A stretch of 64,000 bases of DNA from Ochromonas danica (taxonomy: Eukaryota; Sar; Chrysophyceae; Chromulinales; Chromulinaceae): contig VKHL01000108.1 in the NCBI GenBank assembly GCA_015146655.1, positions 37,103-101,102 on the forward strand, read 5' to 3'. The notes below the pieces were generated by a model. It did no database searches and was not told the DNA's origin. It saw only the letters and a program-made list of their open reading frames with translations. Below are positions 10,214 to 21,709 of the stretch, one piece after another. Within the stretch, counting starts at the first letter, position 1; each line of letters begins with the position of its first letter. Made by a program: the position numbers and the translations under genes.

Positions 10214-13120
10214 TCACATGGGGTCGTCATCTGTGGGAGTGATCAAAAAGGAAGGGGTCTCGAAGTTAGACTTGACCAAGTTGTCATCTTCGTCTTCGAT
10301 ATTGTCCACCACCTTGCCAACGATGTAGTCCTGTCGATCCAACTGTATGGTCACGTCCTCGGGGATGTCAGGAATTAGGAAAGCCACAATGGCTCGAATG
10401 CAAAACAACCCAGTTGCCATCAGAATGAAAATCCAAACACGTTCCGGCCAAGTATAATTGACGCAATTATTAGACGTAAAAGCTACGAGGCCAGAGTTCA
10501 CGAAGATGGAGGATATGGAGATCAGCTCCAAGATAGTGTACCAAGTGCCTGCCCAACAAAACAATGAAAGAAAGGGATTAATAAATCAAAGAAGGAAGCT
10601 GTGGTAAAGGGAAGACTCACCAATATCTTCCATTGAGCGCGGCTCGGGTCTTCTGCAAAGGTGGCACAGTTTCCATGCATCCACTCTAATTTCAACATAG
10701 TTGTTGACGAGGGAGAGGACAGTTGCCAAAGGAAAGGCTGCGACAAACATCGTCGTGTAGCCAAACTGAACTACCATCTCAGCGAAATCTTCAAAAGGGC
10801 CTAGCATAACATGATACTCAGGCATAACGAAAGTCTTTTCGATCTCACTCATCTCATGGAAGCTCAAGCTCTCGTTCTTCAGAGCAGACAAACTACCATT
10901 GGGAGAAGAAACATTGCTCAGCTCCATCCCTTCGGAAGAAAGACCAGGTGCTTGGGAGCGCGAAAGACGAAGCTGCTCGTGCTCGTGGTGATGTGCTGCT
11001 GCTCTCTTGCGTTGCTTTTGAGCAAGATAAGAGAAGATCATGGGAACACCCACTTCCAAGAAGTTGCCGAGCAGCAGTCGAGTGATGAAGATGGTCGAGA
11101 GAGTTGTCTGCAAATCTCCCATGCACCCATCAGGCCCGCAAGCATCAAGCGTCAAGATGAAGGGCTTGACGAAGGAAATATAAAACAAAGAGGCGAAAGA
11201 GTTGACGAACTGGAAGCAGAAGGTCTTCGCAATCAATGAATCTTCAAACTCCGTGTCTGTGCGATGATTCTCCTTGTTATTCAATTGGAGAGCCAGTTCT
11301 CCAAAGTAACCATTTAAAAACTGGATTTGGATGGCAAGAAGAATAGATGCGACAATGCTAGACATATCCACACCTGAGATGGTAAAGCCCGCATTGTGAA
11401 CAGCAACTTGAATCGCGAAGATAGCGGCCACCGCAGCAACCACGATCAGCGCTAGAGTGGAGATTACAACTTGCGAAAACAGCGACCGCTTCATTGCTTC
11501 TAAACGCGAAAAGAAGAGCTTCGGTTTGCCCGTGACGGCACTCAAAATGCGTTCACCTTCGAACTGCGGTCTATCCTGCTCTTCTTCCTCAAACCCTGAC
11601 ATTCCCCACTTCATTGCTGTTCTCTTCTCGATTCGTTTAAAACTTTCGAGAAAGAGAGCAGACCAAAGAGCGATCAATCCGGCGAAATAAGGCACAGAAG
11701 GCGCGCTAGGACTATTGTCTGTAAGAGCACCGCACATTGAGGACACTTGGTTTAGCTACCAGCACACGAAGGTATCGCCAAGGAAGATTGATTTACCTGT
11801 CGCAGCGATATCTATCCAAATGCAAAGTCCAAGAATAGCGGCAGGCACAAGCCAGGTAGTGTAGACGCCCAACCACATGAAGTACATCCCGACTTTCTCG
11901 CCAAAGTAGTCTTTGATCCTCTCGATAGGCTGATTCCATGGCCAGTCAATAAGCGTTAGCCAATCCTTCTCGAGGTTTTGTAAATCAACCATGTCATGAA
12001 GGGGGCCATAGGCCAAAAGGCATTCATCTTTCAGCAGTTGCTGAAGGTCCAATTTGCAGCCTCCTTCTCCATGATAGGACATGATCATATAGATGAGCTT
12101 CAAGCGATCCGCTCCTCTAAAAATAGAAGCTTCTTCTTTGAGCGAAATCCCTGCATAAGGTCCCTCAGCAGCCTCTTCGTCGCCGTGCAGAACATCTTCA
12201 GCTTCGGACATGGGGTTCTCCACAGTCCCTTCATTCAAAGAAGAAAGCGCCTCTTCGAGTGAAACACGAGGATGGCGCTTGTATATTGACAACATATCAC
12301 CATGCGTACGATCATGTTCAGTATCGTATTCATATTTGGCGTAGATGAAATCGTAAGGATTGAGTTTGGTCAGCTCGGATTTGGTGGGGATTGATAATGG
12401 ATCCCACAGGCCCTGGAGATGCAGGTATCAGCAATGAGAAAAGAGCGATCAAGGTAAAGAAGAGTTATGAGGTATCACCTCTCGGCCTTTCTTGCAAAGG
12501 TCCTCCAGAGCGGCTGAGTCGAGCGCCAGCTTGTAATCCACCAAGTCAGCGTGCTTCTGAAGCCGAGACAAGGGACATCTGATTTTACAGAAGACCTCCT
12601 TGCGCTAGTCAACCAGTGCAGCATATTCAAACAAAGCCAGTTGTTCGCAAGATAATCAGATAGAAAATCAGATCAGCGCGATTTGCCTCACCTGCAAACT
12701 GTAAAACAATCGAATCTCCAGTCCTCCAGCAGTCAGTTGATTCAACACATACTTCAAACTGTACTTGCTTTGAAACAGAGAGACTGGAGCGTCTTCGTCA
12801 TAGACGCGGAAGGCCATGAAGTAGTCCCAGGAATAGCCGTAAGTGGCGCGGAAGGTATCCTTTTCGTTTCTCCTGTTTTTCAACGCTCGAACAAGTCTTC
12901 TTTGGACATTCCTGCAGGCAAGAAGAATTTGGGATCACCAGAGGGCAGTTACATAAGGAATGAGAGGAGATGTCCAGAGTGTGTCTGTGTGTGGAGGGAC
13001 TTACTGCTTCCATCCTTTGCTCAGCTGAAGCAGACCGTAGAGAGACAAGCAGAGCAACAAGCACAAACCTATCACCGCGACGATCGCTGCAGCTATTCCA
13101 TCTGAGGAGCTGGAGGACAT
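10214..13120 (-). CDS. TMEM16/anoctamin family membrane protein
   Basis: Six exons (13120-13005, 12911-12692, 12598-12479, 12412-11797, 11718-10621, 10548-10214) join in frame to 834 aa. Anoctamins are calcium-activated chloride channels or lipid scramblases. The cytosolic dimerisation part includes AFRVYDED and VFCKIRCPLSRLQ. The membrane domain starts at DYFGEKVGMYF and contains TEFEDSLIAKTFCFQFVN, the best family signature. Putative calcium ligands by alignment are Glu near 579, Asp668/Glu671 and Glu700/Asp704, the acidic set used by fungal scramblase nhTMEM16. An extra hydrophobic segment at residues 8-30, before the dimerisation domain, is unusual for the family and could be a signal anchor. 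The C-terminus is short and acidic. Channel versus scramblase cannot be decided from sequence. Confidence 0.88.
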
Positions 13121-14067
13121 TTTCCTCTAAGGATCGACAGATGATAATAGGCAGTAATAGGAACTTTATCTATTGAGAAATATCCAACACGAAGGAACCG
13201 ACATGATAAACAGCTTTTTGACATAATTTAAAACTACTTTTTGGATGGTGGTTTATTTGAGACATAGTTTAACATGTCAATTCAAGTGGCGATTATGGTG
13301 AAAGACACCTCTTCTTATCGACATAGAAGGATGTTAAGTTAGAGCGAATTTCTTCTCGACACAAGAGATACCCAAGTATATTTATTTAGTAAACGAGAAA
13401 AGCTACAACGGTATGAGAGAAAAGACTTCTTTTTGCACGAAGTTTATTTTTATCAAGCGACTTGGTAGCTGCCGAATCGGCGGCGCCTTTCGAAAGATCA
13501 GCGGAGCGCTTTCGTTGATCGTTGACTGACAAACAACTATCTTTCGCGTTACTCCTAATGGTGGCGGTGAAAATAAACATACACCAACATAAAATTCTAC
13601 CAGAGATGCTCCAAACTGCAAGAAATAGATAAAATGAAGCAATCTGTGTTTTGTGCCACAGATAAATGGAACATTAGCGAGAAAGAGAGAAATTCTCACA
13701 GAAACCAAAGATTAACAACCTCCTCCCATCGCATCAACCCTGCCCCACCTACGGCGGACGAGATGCCAACCGACCCCGGTGCAAACAAACCCTTGGATTC
13801 CAGATAGAGCGGTTCGGAGAAGAAGAAACAGCAGCTCACAACAACATATATAAACGCCATAGCATCGCGAACACGACTTCGAAATGCACAACGTAATACC
13901 ACCACGGCGCATTCGACAAAAGAGCCAACAACTGCCCATTCACATAAATTTTTGCAATTGAAGAGGGTAGGTATATCGATCTACAAACACCTGTCAATAT
14001 TTGCTGGGAATTCGACCCTTAAGCTTACATTCGGCACAAACCCACCACGCACAACCAAACCACCTAG

Positions 14068-14118
14068 CAATTAATTCAACCACCTAGTGGTGTGGTGGCT
14101 TAATTCAATTAATCCTTT
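14068..14118. repeat. Imperfect inverted repeat around CCACCTAGTGGTGTGG
   Basis: The sequence AATTAATTCAACCACC is followed, after a short centre, by GGTGGCTTAATTCAATTAAT, which is close to its reverse complement. A further copy of AACCACCTAG lies just before it. The pattern recalls a small MITE-like relic, but no target-site duplication is evident. Confidence 0.4.
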
Positions 14119-15672
14119 TTACTGTGTTTTGTACAGGACAAGAAGAAGGACCGCATCGCTTGGAATAAATATTGCAAGCGACTGAAAATGCTCCTGAAGT
14201 ACTTTTGTATGAAGTACAAATTCTTCTCGACGAAAAAAATAGTAAACAGAATATATTGTAAGAAGACTCTTCTAGATCCTCTTATCATTGTATCCATTGC
14301 AGGACAAGCACATATATATATATATACTCTGTCTGCTTCTCCTCGAAGATTTTCCTTTACTTTAATTTTACTTTAAAGCACTGAAGACATAATACGTAAA
14401 TCCAACTTAAACTTGAACATACGACGCTGAGATTTGCTTGAAAATAGGAATTATACGGCTTCCCAGGTTTGATTGATTCTATAGATCTTCTTCAATTTGT
14501 TTGTTTGCTAGAGGTTGCAATACATTGACAGCACAGTTCAGTCGCTAAACTTGTTGATCATGGTAGGGTTGGATTATGCATTCCATGAACGTTAAGCGTT
14601 TCGTATTGGAGTGTTCGGATGAAATATGGTGGAAGGATAGCTTAGTTAAGTTAACTGGTGTTTGTTTGAAGAACCCAAAGGCTGAGGGTTCGTTCTAGAG
14701 ACTAGTAGTTTATTTCCTTCGATGTTACACAAGCTCACACACTTTGTGACGATACTTATTGTTACGACGGTTCTATTCCGTAGTGAGTAGTGAGTCTTCA
14801 TTGTCAGTCTTCATTGTTCATTCTCCTTCCACCCCCTTTCTAGACCAGAAGAAGTTGATCGCAGAGAGTTGTCCCTCACAATATACAACACAAATGCAGT
14901 GAAGTAAGTTAGAAGTGAGCCTTCCATGATTTGGATTAGCTGAACTGATCAACTAACTCCTCCTCCATCAGTACCAAAATCAGCTTCTTCATCAGGATCA
15001 TTAATTATCCTATTTTCTACAATAGTCCCTGCGGAAATTAGTTGTCCCAAATTCATCAAATTATGAAGTAAGAGGAACAATTCATTTCATAAATGATCCC
15101 TCATACGATCTCGAGCAATTGGTTAGTTATGTTATCATTTAATTCTCTCCATGGCAAGCGAGATCTCAGAAATTTTCTGTTGAAGCGGCTTCGAGAAAGC
15201 ACTATAGTTGGTGTAGTACTGAAAACAGTTATACTCTTTACAGGGATTAGGTGTGAGCCGCCCCTTAGCCAAATTACTAACTTATTCAGCCGTATTTGGG
15301 AGAGCAAATAGTGTAAAGGTCCAAATTGAATAGGGTCAACGCTATCCCTAACCCTAACCGTACAGGTTCCAAATATAGTGAATTTGTAAAGTTAAAGCTC
15401 GAAAGCGATCTTTCAATGAGAATGCTATTGACTCAAGAATTTCACGAAAGATTGGTGATTATTGATGACGAATAATGTGAATAGCAGGTTAGCTGATGAT
15501 TAATTAAGTGATTCATTCTAATGAATAATTATTGATTAACCTAACTTGACCCAGTCCAGGGTGAACAATTGTAAAGGGAGAGGGAGTCCAGACAGTGTAG
15601 GGAGTCCAAATAGTATTTGGGTCCACCATCACAGTAAAACCATACGGATTTATTATCCGTCAGATTTAGACA

Positions 15673-15734
15673 ATTGCGTAAATAACAAAATAGTCGATTA
15701 GCTATTGCGTAAATAACAAAATAGTCGATTAGCT
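15673..15734. repeat. Perfect 31-nt tandem direct repeat, two copies
   Basis: Two head-to-tail copies of a 31-nt unit beginning ATTGCGTAAATAACAAAATA occupy 15673-15703 and 15704-15734 without a mismatch. The identity suggests a recent duplication. It lies in the gene-poor island downstream of the TYW gene's 3' end. Confidence 0.9.
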
Positions 15735-16106
15735 ACTACATTCATCAATAAAAAAAGAATAAAACCAACAATCATATCGAAAGGTTACATGTTTGAAAAT
15801 AGCAAGCTCTTTCTTTTGAAGACACGGCGCTTCTTAGAGTATTTTCATCATTGTTCTGCATCACTTCATCAAAAATATTATTAGGTGTTTCAAGGGACGG
15901 AAGTCAAAGGGGTTTTTCCTTCTGTACATTAATGTGCACTGGAATAGTGCTTTCGGCTGCGGTGAACACTTTCAAGTTGCAATTTATGGTAATACATCAT
16001 CATGTTTAAAAGATAGTAGGGAGGAATGAGAACTCCAACGACGCTTGTTCGAACAGCACCACTTTCGAAGAAGGTGTGATAGAGTTGTGTATTGATGTCA
16101 CTATGA

Positions 16107-18971
16107 TTACAATTGTTCTCCATCACTGAAACAATGTCTACAAGCTAAATCCACCACATAATGATTAACTCTTGGTGCATATGATTTCACTCTTTCAACG
16201 TGCAATATCTTAACAGACAGCTGCTTGTTTGCTTCCAAGAATAGACGCTCAAAATGAACCACTAACTCCTCCAACCATTGTGAGAGTTCCTTCTCAAAGA
16301 CATTCTCATGTACATGTATTATCCCTCCAGATGCCTTCAGCACCTTCACAGCGAGATGCCAGCCTTTCTTGGAAGAAGGAAGGAGTCCCAGCAATACGCG
16401 ATCCGCTATGCTCTCGAAAGAAATGAGTTGGTTGTCTCCAGGTACTATAGTGCATCGGTCGATCACCCCTGCCTCCGTCAAATTGTGGCGGAGAGCACGT
16501 AGCGAATTAGGATTCCACTCGCAGGCGATGAGGGAACCAGCTTTAGCATGGTATAATAGAGGCACTGTATAATAACCTATACCTGCATAGAGATCAACAA
16601 CGGTCTCATTGGGCACCATCAGTTTGCCCATTCTCATCCGTTCAGTATTATTTCCAGAGCAGAACATGACTTTGCAGATGTCAAAGGAGAATTTGATACC
16701 ATTCTCTACGACTGACACCCATCCATCGTCTTCATCGTGATTATCTGCACAATTGCAACGAGTTTTGCCATCCAGTAGAGTCCGATCATTATACAGCATG
16801 ATCACTTGACTTTTCCGCATTGGACCTGAATCTATTCTCTTCTTCAAGGCGACTCTCTGCAGATTGAAGCATCGTGCCAAAGGCAACCAGAAATCTCGGC
16901 CATCTATATTCGCCAGCACTTTCTTCCATGCCGCCTCTTGGAAGCTCTCCTCAGGGATCATCAAAATGTCTCCCACCACTTCGTACTTCTTGGGCAGAGA
17001 GAAGAAATAGCTGTTGGGCATGTTATGTTGTTCAACAAACCGCTGCAGGAATTCACTGGCCTTGTCTTTCATCGAGTGCTTAACCTCTTTTTGTGTGCAT
17101 TTCCGAATCCAAATCGAAGAGGGAAGCGCTTTCAGGAAGGAAAAGGTCTCGCCCCATTCTTCTTCCTTCTTACCCTTCGGTGTTCTCTCCACCTCTCCAT
17201 CAGCAAGGGCAGAAAGCTCAACAGCGAACTGAGTCAGCAATGGCACCGCCATCAACTCTCCGGGCTGAAAGGCATCATCTTTCTGGATTATGACATCCCC
17301 CCTTGATTCATGCACACCAAGGGGGTGGATTTTGATATGTTTATCAATGAGTCCCTCTTTTTCCAGAAAGGTCTTGACTGTCTTGACAGCTTTCTTGCTG
17401 ACCACCAACTCGTAGCCACTGCTTTCCTTTCTGCAGACCGATAGGTTCTTGTTCGAGTCTTTAGCAACCTCAGTATCTGAAGATCGAAGCGTGAAGGCAG
17501 CGGGCAGACAATTGTGTTGACCAAATGCCAGCGCACAAACACTTCCTCCCACAAGGACGACAGAGTCACTGCTGCCACTGTCATAATAACTCTCATGGTG
17601 GACACGACACACTTCACAAGGCAGACTTTTGGTCTTAAAGTTCTCTCGAAGCAGGACAACAAGATCGCAGTCTCCTCTCTGACTTGCCTTGCCCTTCCAG
17701 AAGAAGTCGAAGAGCAAGAGCCTGTTGGAGTCATCTAATGGTCCCGCCCCGCCACTCACTAACAGACACTTACCAGGCAAGGTGCAGAGCGAATGACCAA
17801 AGCGACAAGGTGCTTGAATAACAGACACAGACTGAATACGCAGAGTGTCCAAGTGGATAGCCAGGAAGGACGAAGAGGGCAGCAAGTCGTCCAGTTCCGT
17901 CAGACCTCCAGAGATGACAACCGCTTTACGCTCCTGATCACACACTAGGCAGTGAGCGGCAAAGCAACGTCTCAGGAAGTGTGCGTGCTCATCAAAAGGC
18001 AAGAGAGTCCAGTCAGCCACAAGTTGGCCTTCTTCTGCCAGGCGCAGGGAGAGCAGATAGGCATCAGACAAAATGCTCTCCTTGTTCCTTCCTCCGGCCA
18101 AAAAGAATTTTCCTTCTCCAAGAAACTGGAAGACGTGACCCCAGCGCGGTGGCGGGGCATTGCCGTGGATCTGAAGACTGTGGCCCTGCAGACAGTCCTG
18201 CGCCTCCATGCCCACACGGCCACCACTGACCACCGCCACTTTTCTTCCAGATATCTCACAATGAACTACCTTCGAATGCTTCGGAAAGCTTCCTGTGGAG
18301 GATTCAGAGCGAGAAGTGGAGGGCGGCGAGGGCGAGAGGCTGAGGGCGGGGAAGTCGAAGTGTTTCTTCATCGCCACAAGCAATCGGTCAACGCGAGCGA
18401 AGTTTTCTGCCAGCCGTTCATTGGCTTCATCAACCACAGCAGCGAGGCTGTCGAGCGAAAAGAGCGCGCGGCCATTAATGGCCAAAGGCGTCTCGAGGCG
18501 GAAGGCAAGCGTTCGCACTGCCAGCAGCACTTTCTTGTCGGAGAGACTGATGCCTGACTCGCGATAGCCACAGTCGAAAGCTACGCGGTAGAGGTCTCGA
18601 GCATCGCTCAGAGAGGCACAACTGACGTGGAGGATGAAAGGCTCCACCAGCAGAGCCACGAGATGCGCTGCGGACTGTTCCTGCAGGGCTTGGCTCAATG
18701 CGGCTGCCACCTCCTCGGCGGTAACAAAGCCATGCCGTATGAGCACCCAGATAACGCCTTTCTCTCCCTCTGAACGAGCGTGGGAGACTGAGATGCGGCC
18801 CGAGCAAGAGCTGGTGGTGACGAAGCGTGACTGGCGATTGATGAGGTTGACTAGCTCCTGGATGGGCGGATCGATGGAGCCCTTGGGTGAGAAGTCCAGG
18901 CCATGGAAAAGATTGTCCAGCACTTGCTGTTTGGCTTGTTGGAAGTGTTCCAGCGAGTGACTCATGGCCAT
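16107..18971 (-). CDS. Wybutosine biosynthesis fusion protein: TYW3 - kelch - TYW2
   Basis: This single-exon 954-aa protein combines enzymes that make wybutosine at position 37 of tRNA-Phe. Residues about 10-215 are TYW3 (N4-methyltransferase step), with the hallmark SSCSGRISV. Residues about 250-480 form kelch repeats (for example FFLAGGRNKES and CLLVSGGAGPLDD), which correspond to the C-terminal half of TYW4. Residues about 530-954 are TYW2, the 3-amino-3-carboxypropyl transferase, with the SAM motif VVDLYAGIGYYTVP near 788-802. Plants have the same TYW3-kelch-TYW2 order in one polypeptide, known as tRNA wybutosine-synthesizing protein 2/3/4. The TYW4 methyltransferase half is absent, so that step would need another gene. 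The ATG at 18971 is preferred; a second ATG lies two codons later. Confidence 0.9.
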   Translation of the reverse strand: MAMSHSLEHFQQAKQQVLDNLFHGLDFSPKGSIDPPIQELVNLINRQSRFVTTSSCSGRISVSHARSEGEKGVIWVLIRHGFVTAEEVAAALSQALQEQSAAHLVALLVEPFILHVSCASLSDARDLYRVAFDCGYRESGISLSDKKVLLAVRTLAFRLETPLAINGRALFSLDSLAAVVDEANERLAENFARVDRLLVAMKKHFDFPALSLSPSPPSTSRSESSTGSFPKHSKVVHCEISGRKVAVVSGGRVGMEAQDCLQGHSLQIHGNAPPPRWGHVFQFLGEGKFFLAGGRNKESILSDAYLLSLRLAEEGQLVADWTLLPFDEHAHFLRRCFAAHCLVCDQERKAVVISGGLTELDDLLPSSSFLAIHLDTLRIQSVSVIQAPCRFGHSLCTLPGKCLLVSGGAGPLDDSNRLLLFDFFWKGKASQRGDCDLVVLLRENFKTKSLPCEVCRVHHESYYDSGSSDSVVLVGGSVCALAFGQHNCLPAAFTLRSSDTEVAKDSNKNLSVCRKESSGYELVVSKKAVKTVKTFLEKEGLIDKHIKIHPLGVHESRGDVIIQKDDAFQPGELMAVPLLTQFAVELSALADGEVERTPKGKKEEEWGETFSFLKALPSSIWIRKCTQKEVKHSMKDKASEFLQRFVEQHNMPNSYFFSLPKKYEVVGDILMIPEESFQEAAWKKVLANIDGRDFWLPLARCFNLQRVALKKRIDSGPMRKSQVIMLYNDRTLLDGKTRCNCADNHDEDDGWVSVVENGIKFSFDICKVMFCSGNNTERMRMGKLMVPNETVVDLYAGIGYYTVPLLYHAKAGSLIACEWNPNSLRALRHNLTEAGVIDRCTIVPGDNQLISFESIADRVLLGLLPSSKKGWHLAVKVLKASGGIIHVHENVFEKELSQWLEELVVHFERLFLEANKQLSVKILHVERVKSYAPRVNHYVVDLACRHCFSDGEQL

Positions 18972-19229
18972 CGATCGCTTTCTCAGGGATGATGACTGAT
19001 GATTGATGAAGAAACGCGGTTTTCATTCAAAAACTGTTTCTTATTTCACTGTTTCAGCAGCGAATGGCAATGAATGCAATGAGGTCTACAGTAACAAAGC
19101 TGGTGTCTACAGTATCTATTGTAGATCTCTATGTGAGCCAACTTCATTGACCAACACAACTAAAGAAGAGAGCGAAATGTCAGGTATTAAGGATTAGTGA
19201 TCAAACTACATCACACACAGTCACACAGC

Positions 19230-20959
19230 TCACAGCAAGGGCTTGCTCAATGTAATCGTGCGCGAAGCCAAGGCCTGCACCACTTCGCCCAGGTTAGCGA
19301 TGACTTCCGCACCGCGAGTGAAGCTGGCATCATCTTGTGAGGCATCGTAGATTATAAGATGTCCACGCCCTTGATCCAAGATGCCATGGAACTTGTGGTC
19401 TAAGATCATCTGAGATAGCTTCCGCACGACCTGCTCCTCCGTCAATTTGATCAACTTGGCGATGTGGCTGAGCTCGATCACACTGTTCAGCAAAAAAAAC
19501 TTCCATATGAGATCTACGAGTCAAGATCAGAGGAAAGTTCTGCCTGGCTCACTCACCTGAAGGGATGGATGATCTTGAGCAAGTTGGCCTCCAGCATGTT
19601 GTCGTAGAGCAGGTCGAGGTGGTGAGAGATGAGGTCGTCCGTGCTCAGATAATTGTCGAAGTCCTTCATCTGCCACGAAAGAGAAAGGAACAAAGCAAAA
19701 GATGTCATAAGTAAGTTGAAGATCATAATGAGGACATAATGATACGACTGACTGACCACAGCTTTGAATTCCTCCAGCGAGAAGTCTTTGGCAGCTTTAG
19801 CCACCGCAGCCATCGCCTCGAGGTCCTTGCCCGCGTGCTTCGCACCAATCTTGCTGGCAAGCAATGAGGAGACTTCTTGCGCAGACTTGTTGAGGATCTT
19901 GCAGAGGACCATGTACTTGAGACAAGAAACAGCATTCCGCGACTGGTTGGCAGTGTCGTAAGCGTCGAAGGCCTCGAGGAAGTAGGAGTAGGCAGTGTTG
20001 TATTCACCCTCTTCGCAGAGCAAGATGCCAGACATCTCATCGATCTCCGCCTGAAGGAGAGGCACGACATAGATGGAGTTTGCCGCAGTCCTCGACGCCG
20101 TCAGACTTGCCTTCGCTGAGAGAAGAATTAAACACACAGAGAGAGGCGCACAATAAGAGAACATTGAAACAGTCACTGTGGCGAGGAGAAAAGACCCACC
20201 CTTGGGAATGTTCTGCAATGCATGGTATATCCTGGACTCGGTGAGGTGCACTTCCGTCAACATTTGCTTGTCGTCCAGCTTGCGCAGCTCGGTCAACAGT
20301 CCATCGACTATCTCGAGAGCTCGCAGCGGCTGCCGGACTTGAAGGAGGAGACTCGCCAACTACCAGGTCATCATAATAAGGAATCAAAGAAAGAAAGAAA
20401 GAAAGAGATGGACTGGCTAGCTGACTACCTTGGCTTCGATGCGTTGCTTGAGGAAGGTCCTCTTCTCGGCCTTGCACCAATCCACGATGTCTTGGCAGAG
20501 CTGAATCTGCACCTGCAGTGAGTCAGGGACGTCGGCCACAATGTTGAGGATGTTGCGCACTATCTTCGCTGTGCGCGCCTTGGGCAGCAAAGAGAAGAAG
20601 TCGCCGTTGCGCTTCAAGAGGTGCACGACGTTGAGGATCTCCTTGGCCTGAGTGTTGGCCAGAGCCAATCTGACAATCAAACAATCCAAAGTTATCAGAC
20701 AAACGATTCCATTACACTTCCCCACAGTCAGTAAGTGAGTCCCTCGCTAACTATTCCCCATCCCTCACCTATAAATGCACTGCTCCTTGACCTTAATGGC
20801 CTCGTCGTCGACGCGTGGGTTTTGAAGCAGAGCCTCGAAGTCGCTGAGCTTCTGCTGGATCGTCCTGGGAGAGACCTCCAATCGCTCAAACTGCTCCCTC
20901 AACTCGTCACTCGCCACTGCGACAGGTTCTTTCAAATCCTCGACTTCCATTGTCTCCAT
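19230..20959 (-). CDS. 26S proteasome regulatory subunit Rpn6 (PSMD11)
   Basis: Six exons (20959-20769, 20669-20429, 20359-20200, 20115-19757, 19669-19557, 19482-19230) join in frame to 438 aa, close to human PSMD11 (422 aa). Rpn6 is a lid subunit that clamps the 19S regulatory particle to the 20S core. Diagnostic stretches include WCKAEKRTFLKQRIEAKL, TEVHLTESRIYHALQNIPKA, TAYSYFLEAFDAYD and the PCI-domain end KLSQMILDHKFHGILDQGRG. The first 300 residues are helical TPR-like repeats and the last 130 form the PCI/winged-helix domain. A GTGAGT...TTGCAG pair between about 21060 and 20985 suggests an additional intron in the 5' UTR. Identification is firm. Confidence 0.95.
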
Positions 20960-21100
20960 AGTCTCAAGCTTGTCTTTCTCTAACCTGCAACAAATGTGGA
21001 GAGATTGAGAACTGTCCAGAAGAACAGCTTTTTCATTCTGACTTCTGGTTCACTCACAACTGATTTTCTATAACATGATCACAAGAGCCTTCACATCAAA

Positions 21101-21184
21101 GCGTCGGTGTCCGAGTGGTCTAAGGAGGCGGATTTAAGACCCGCTATGCAACTGCATGCGTGGGTTCGAACCCCACCTGGCGCA
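21101..21184 (+). tRNA. tRNA-Leu (anticodon TAA)
   Basis: The 84-nt sequence folds as a class II tRNA. The acceptor stem GCGTCGG pairs with CTGGCGC (two G-U pairs), with discriminator A. The T-arm is GTGGG-TTCGAAC-CCCAC. There is a long variable arm (ATGC...GCAT), and the anticodon loop is TTTAAGA with anticodon TAA. The anticodon stem GCGGA/CCCGC has one A-C mismatch next to the loop. No intron and no encoded CCA are seen. A TTTT run five nt downstream can terminate RNA polymerase III. An identical copy faces it at 21498-21581. Confidence 0.93.
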
Positions 21185-21497
21185 ATCTTTTGCTCTTTGT
21201 CAACAAGGTGAAGGGCGATGTTCAGCAAAATCTTATTTTCTTGATTTTAAATCACATTTCTGTTTGGTGCCCTGGCAATTGTGATTGTCAACAAAAGACC
21301 GTTGATTTTGCAAACTGGTTTGGACAATGCATACATCCATCGACGATCAAATGATGCCCCGATACTATATCATACATAAGACAATTCGAATAGAGAAGTG
21401 GAAAAACAAAATCTTCACGCAATTGTCTTTTGCCAGAGGATCTAAGGATTTTGCTGAACATCGCCCTTCACCTTGACCTTGACAAAGAGCAAAAGAT

Positions 21498-21581
21498 TGC
21501 GCCAGGTGGGGTTCGAACCCACGCATGCAGTTGCATAGCGGGTCTTAAATCCGCCTCCTTAGACCACTCGGACACCGACGC
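21498..21581 (-). tRNA. tRNA-Leu (anticodon TAA), inverted copy
   Basis: On the minus strand this 84-nt sequence is identical to the tRNA-Leu at 21101-21184, including the A-C mismatch in the anticodon stem and the TTTT terminator five nt past the 3' end. Its 5' flank differs completely from that of the first copy. Confidence 0.93.
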
Positions 21582-21709
21582 CTTGTAGTTCAGCAGTCAA
21601 CGGTGATGTAAAAGCCATCTGTCTGTCTTCTTCTTCTTCCTCTTCTTCTGGCAGTTTCGTTGCCGAGGAAGTCTTTGTATTGTATTGTGACTTGTTTGTC
21701 GAGGAGAAG

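Larger units (their letters stand above)
13121..16106. other. AT-rich gene-poor island with small repeats
   Basis: These 2,986 nt are the longest stretch without a gene. All reading frames are short (at most about 100 codons) and none shows a recognisable domain or convincing exon chain. Contents I can see: a short (TA)n tract near 14315-14326, an imperfect inverted repeat near 14068-14118, two adjacent CCCTAA units near 15348-15359, and a perfect 31-nt tandem duplication at 15673-15734. Base composition is clearly more AT-rich than the flanking genes. It could be relic mobile DNA or a long regulatory spacer; I cannot tell which. Confidence 0.6.
21101..21581. repeat. Inverted repeat carrying two identical tRNA-Leu genes
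   Basis: The left arm (about 21101-21233) and right arm (about 21444-21581) are inverted copies of one another. Each contains the complete tRNA-Leu(TAA), and the homology continues beyond the tRNA 3' end through the pol III terminator and the segment AAGGTGAAGGGCGATGTTCA, with one 6-nt indel. Upstream of the tRNA 5' ends the similarity stops abruptly. The spacer of about 210 nt is unique. The transcripts converge. Confidence 0.92.

Noticed and set aside
15345-15360. CCCTAACCCTAACC as a possible telomere or telomere scar
   Set aside because: Only two units, with genes continuing on both sides; chance is enough to explain it.
17952-18557. 201-codon plus-strand frame
   Set aside because: Antisense to the TYW3 domain of the wybutosine fusion gene, without recognisable content.
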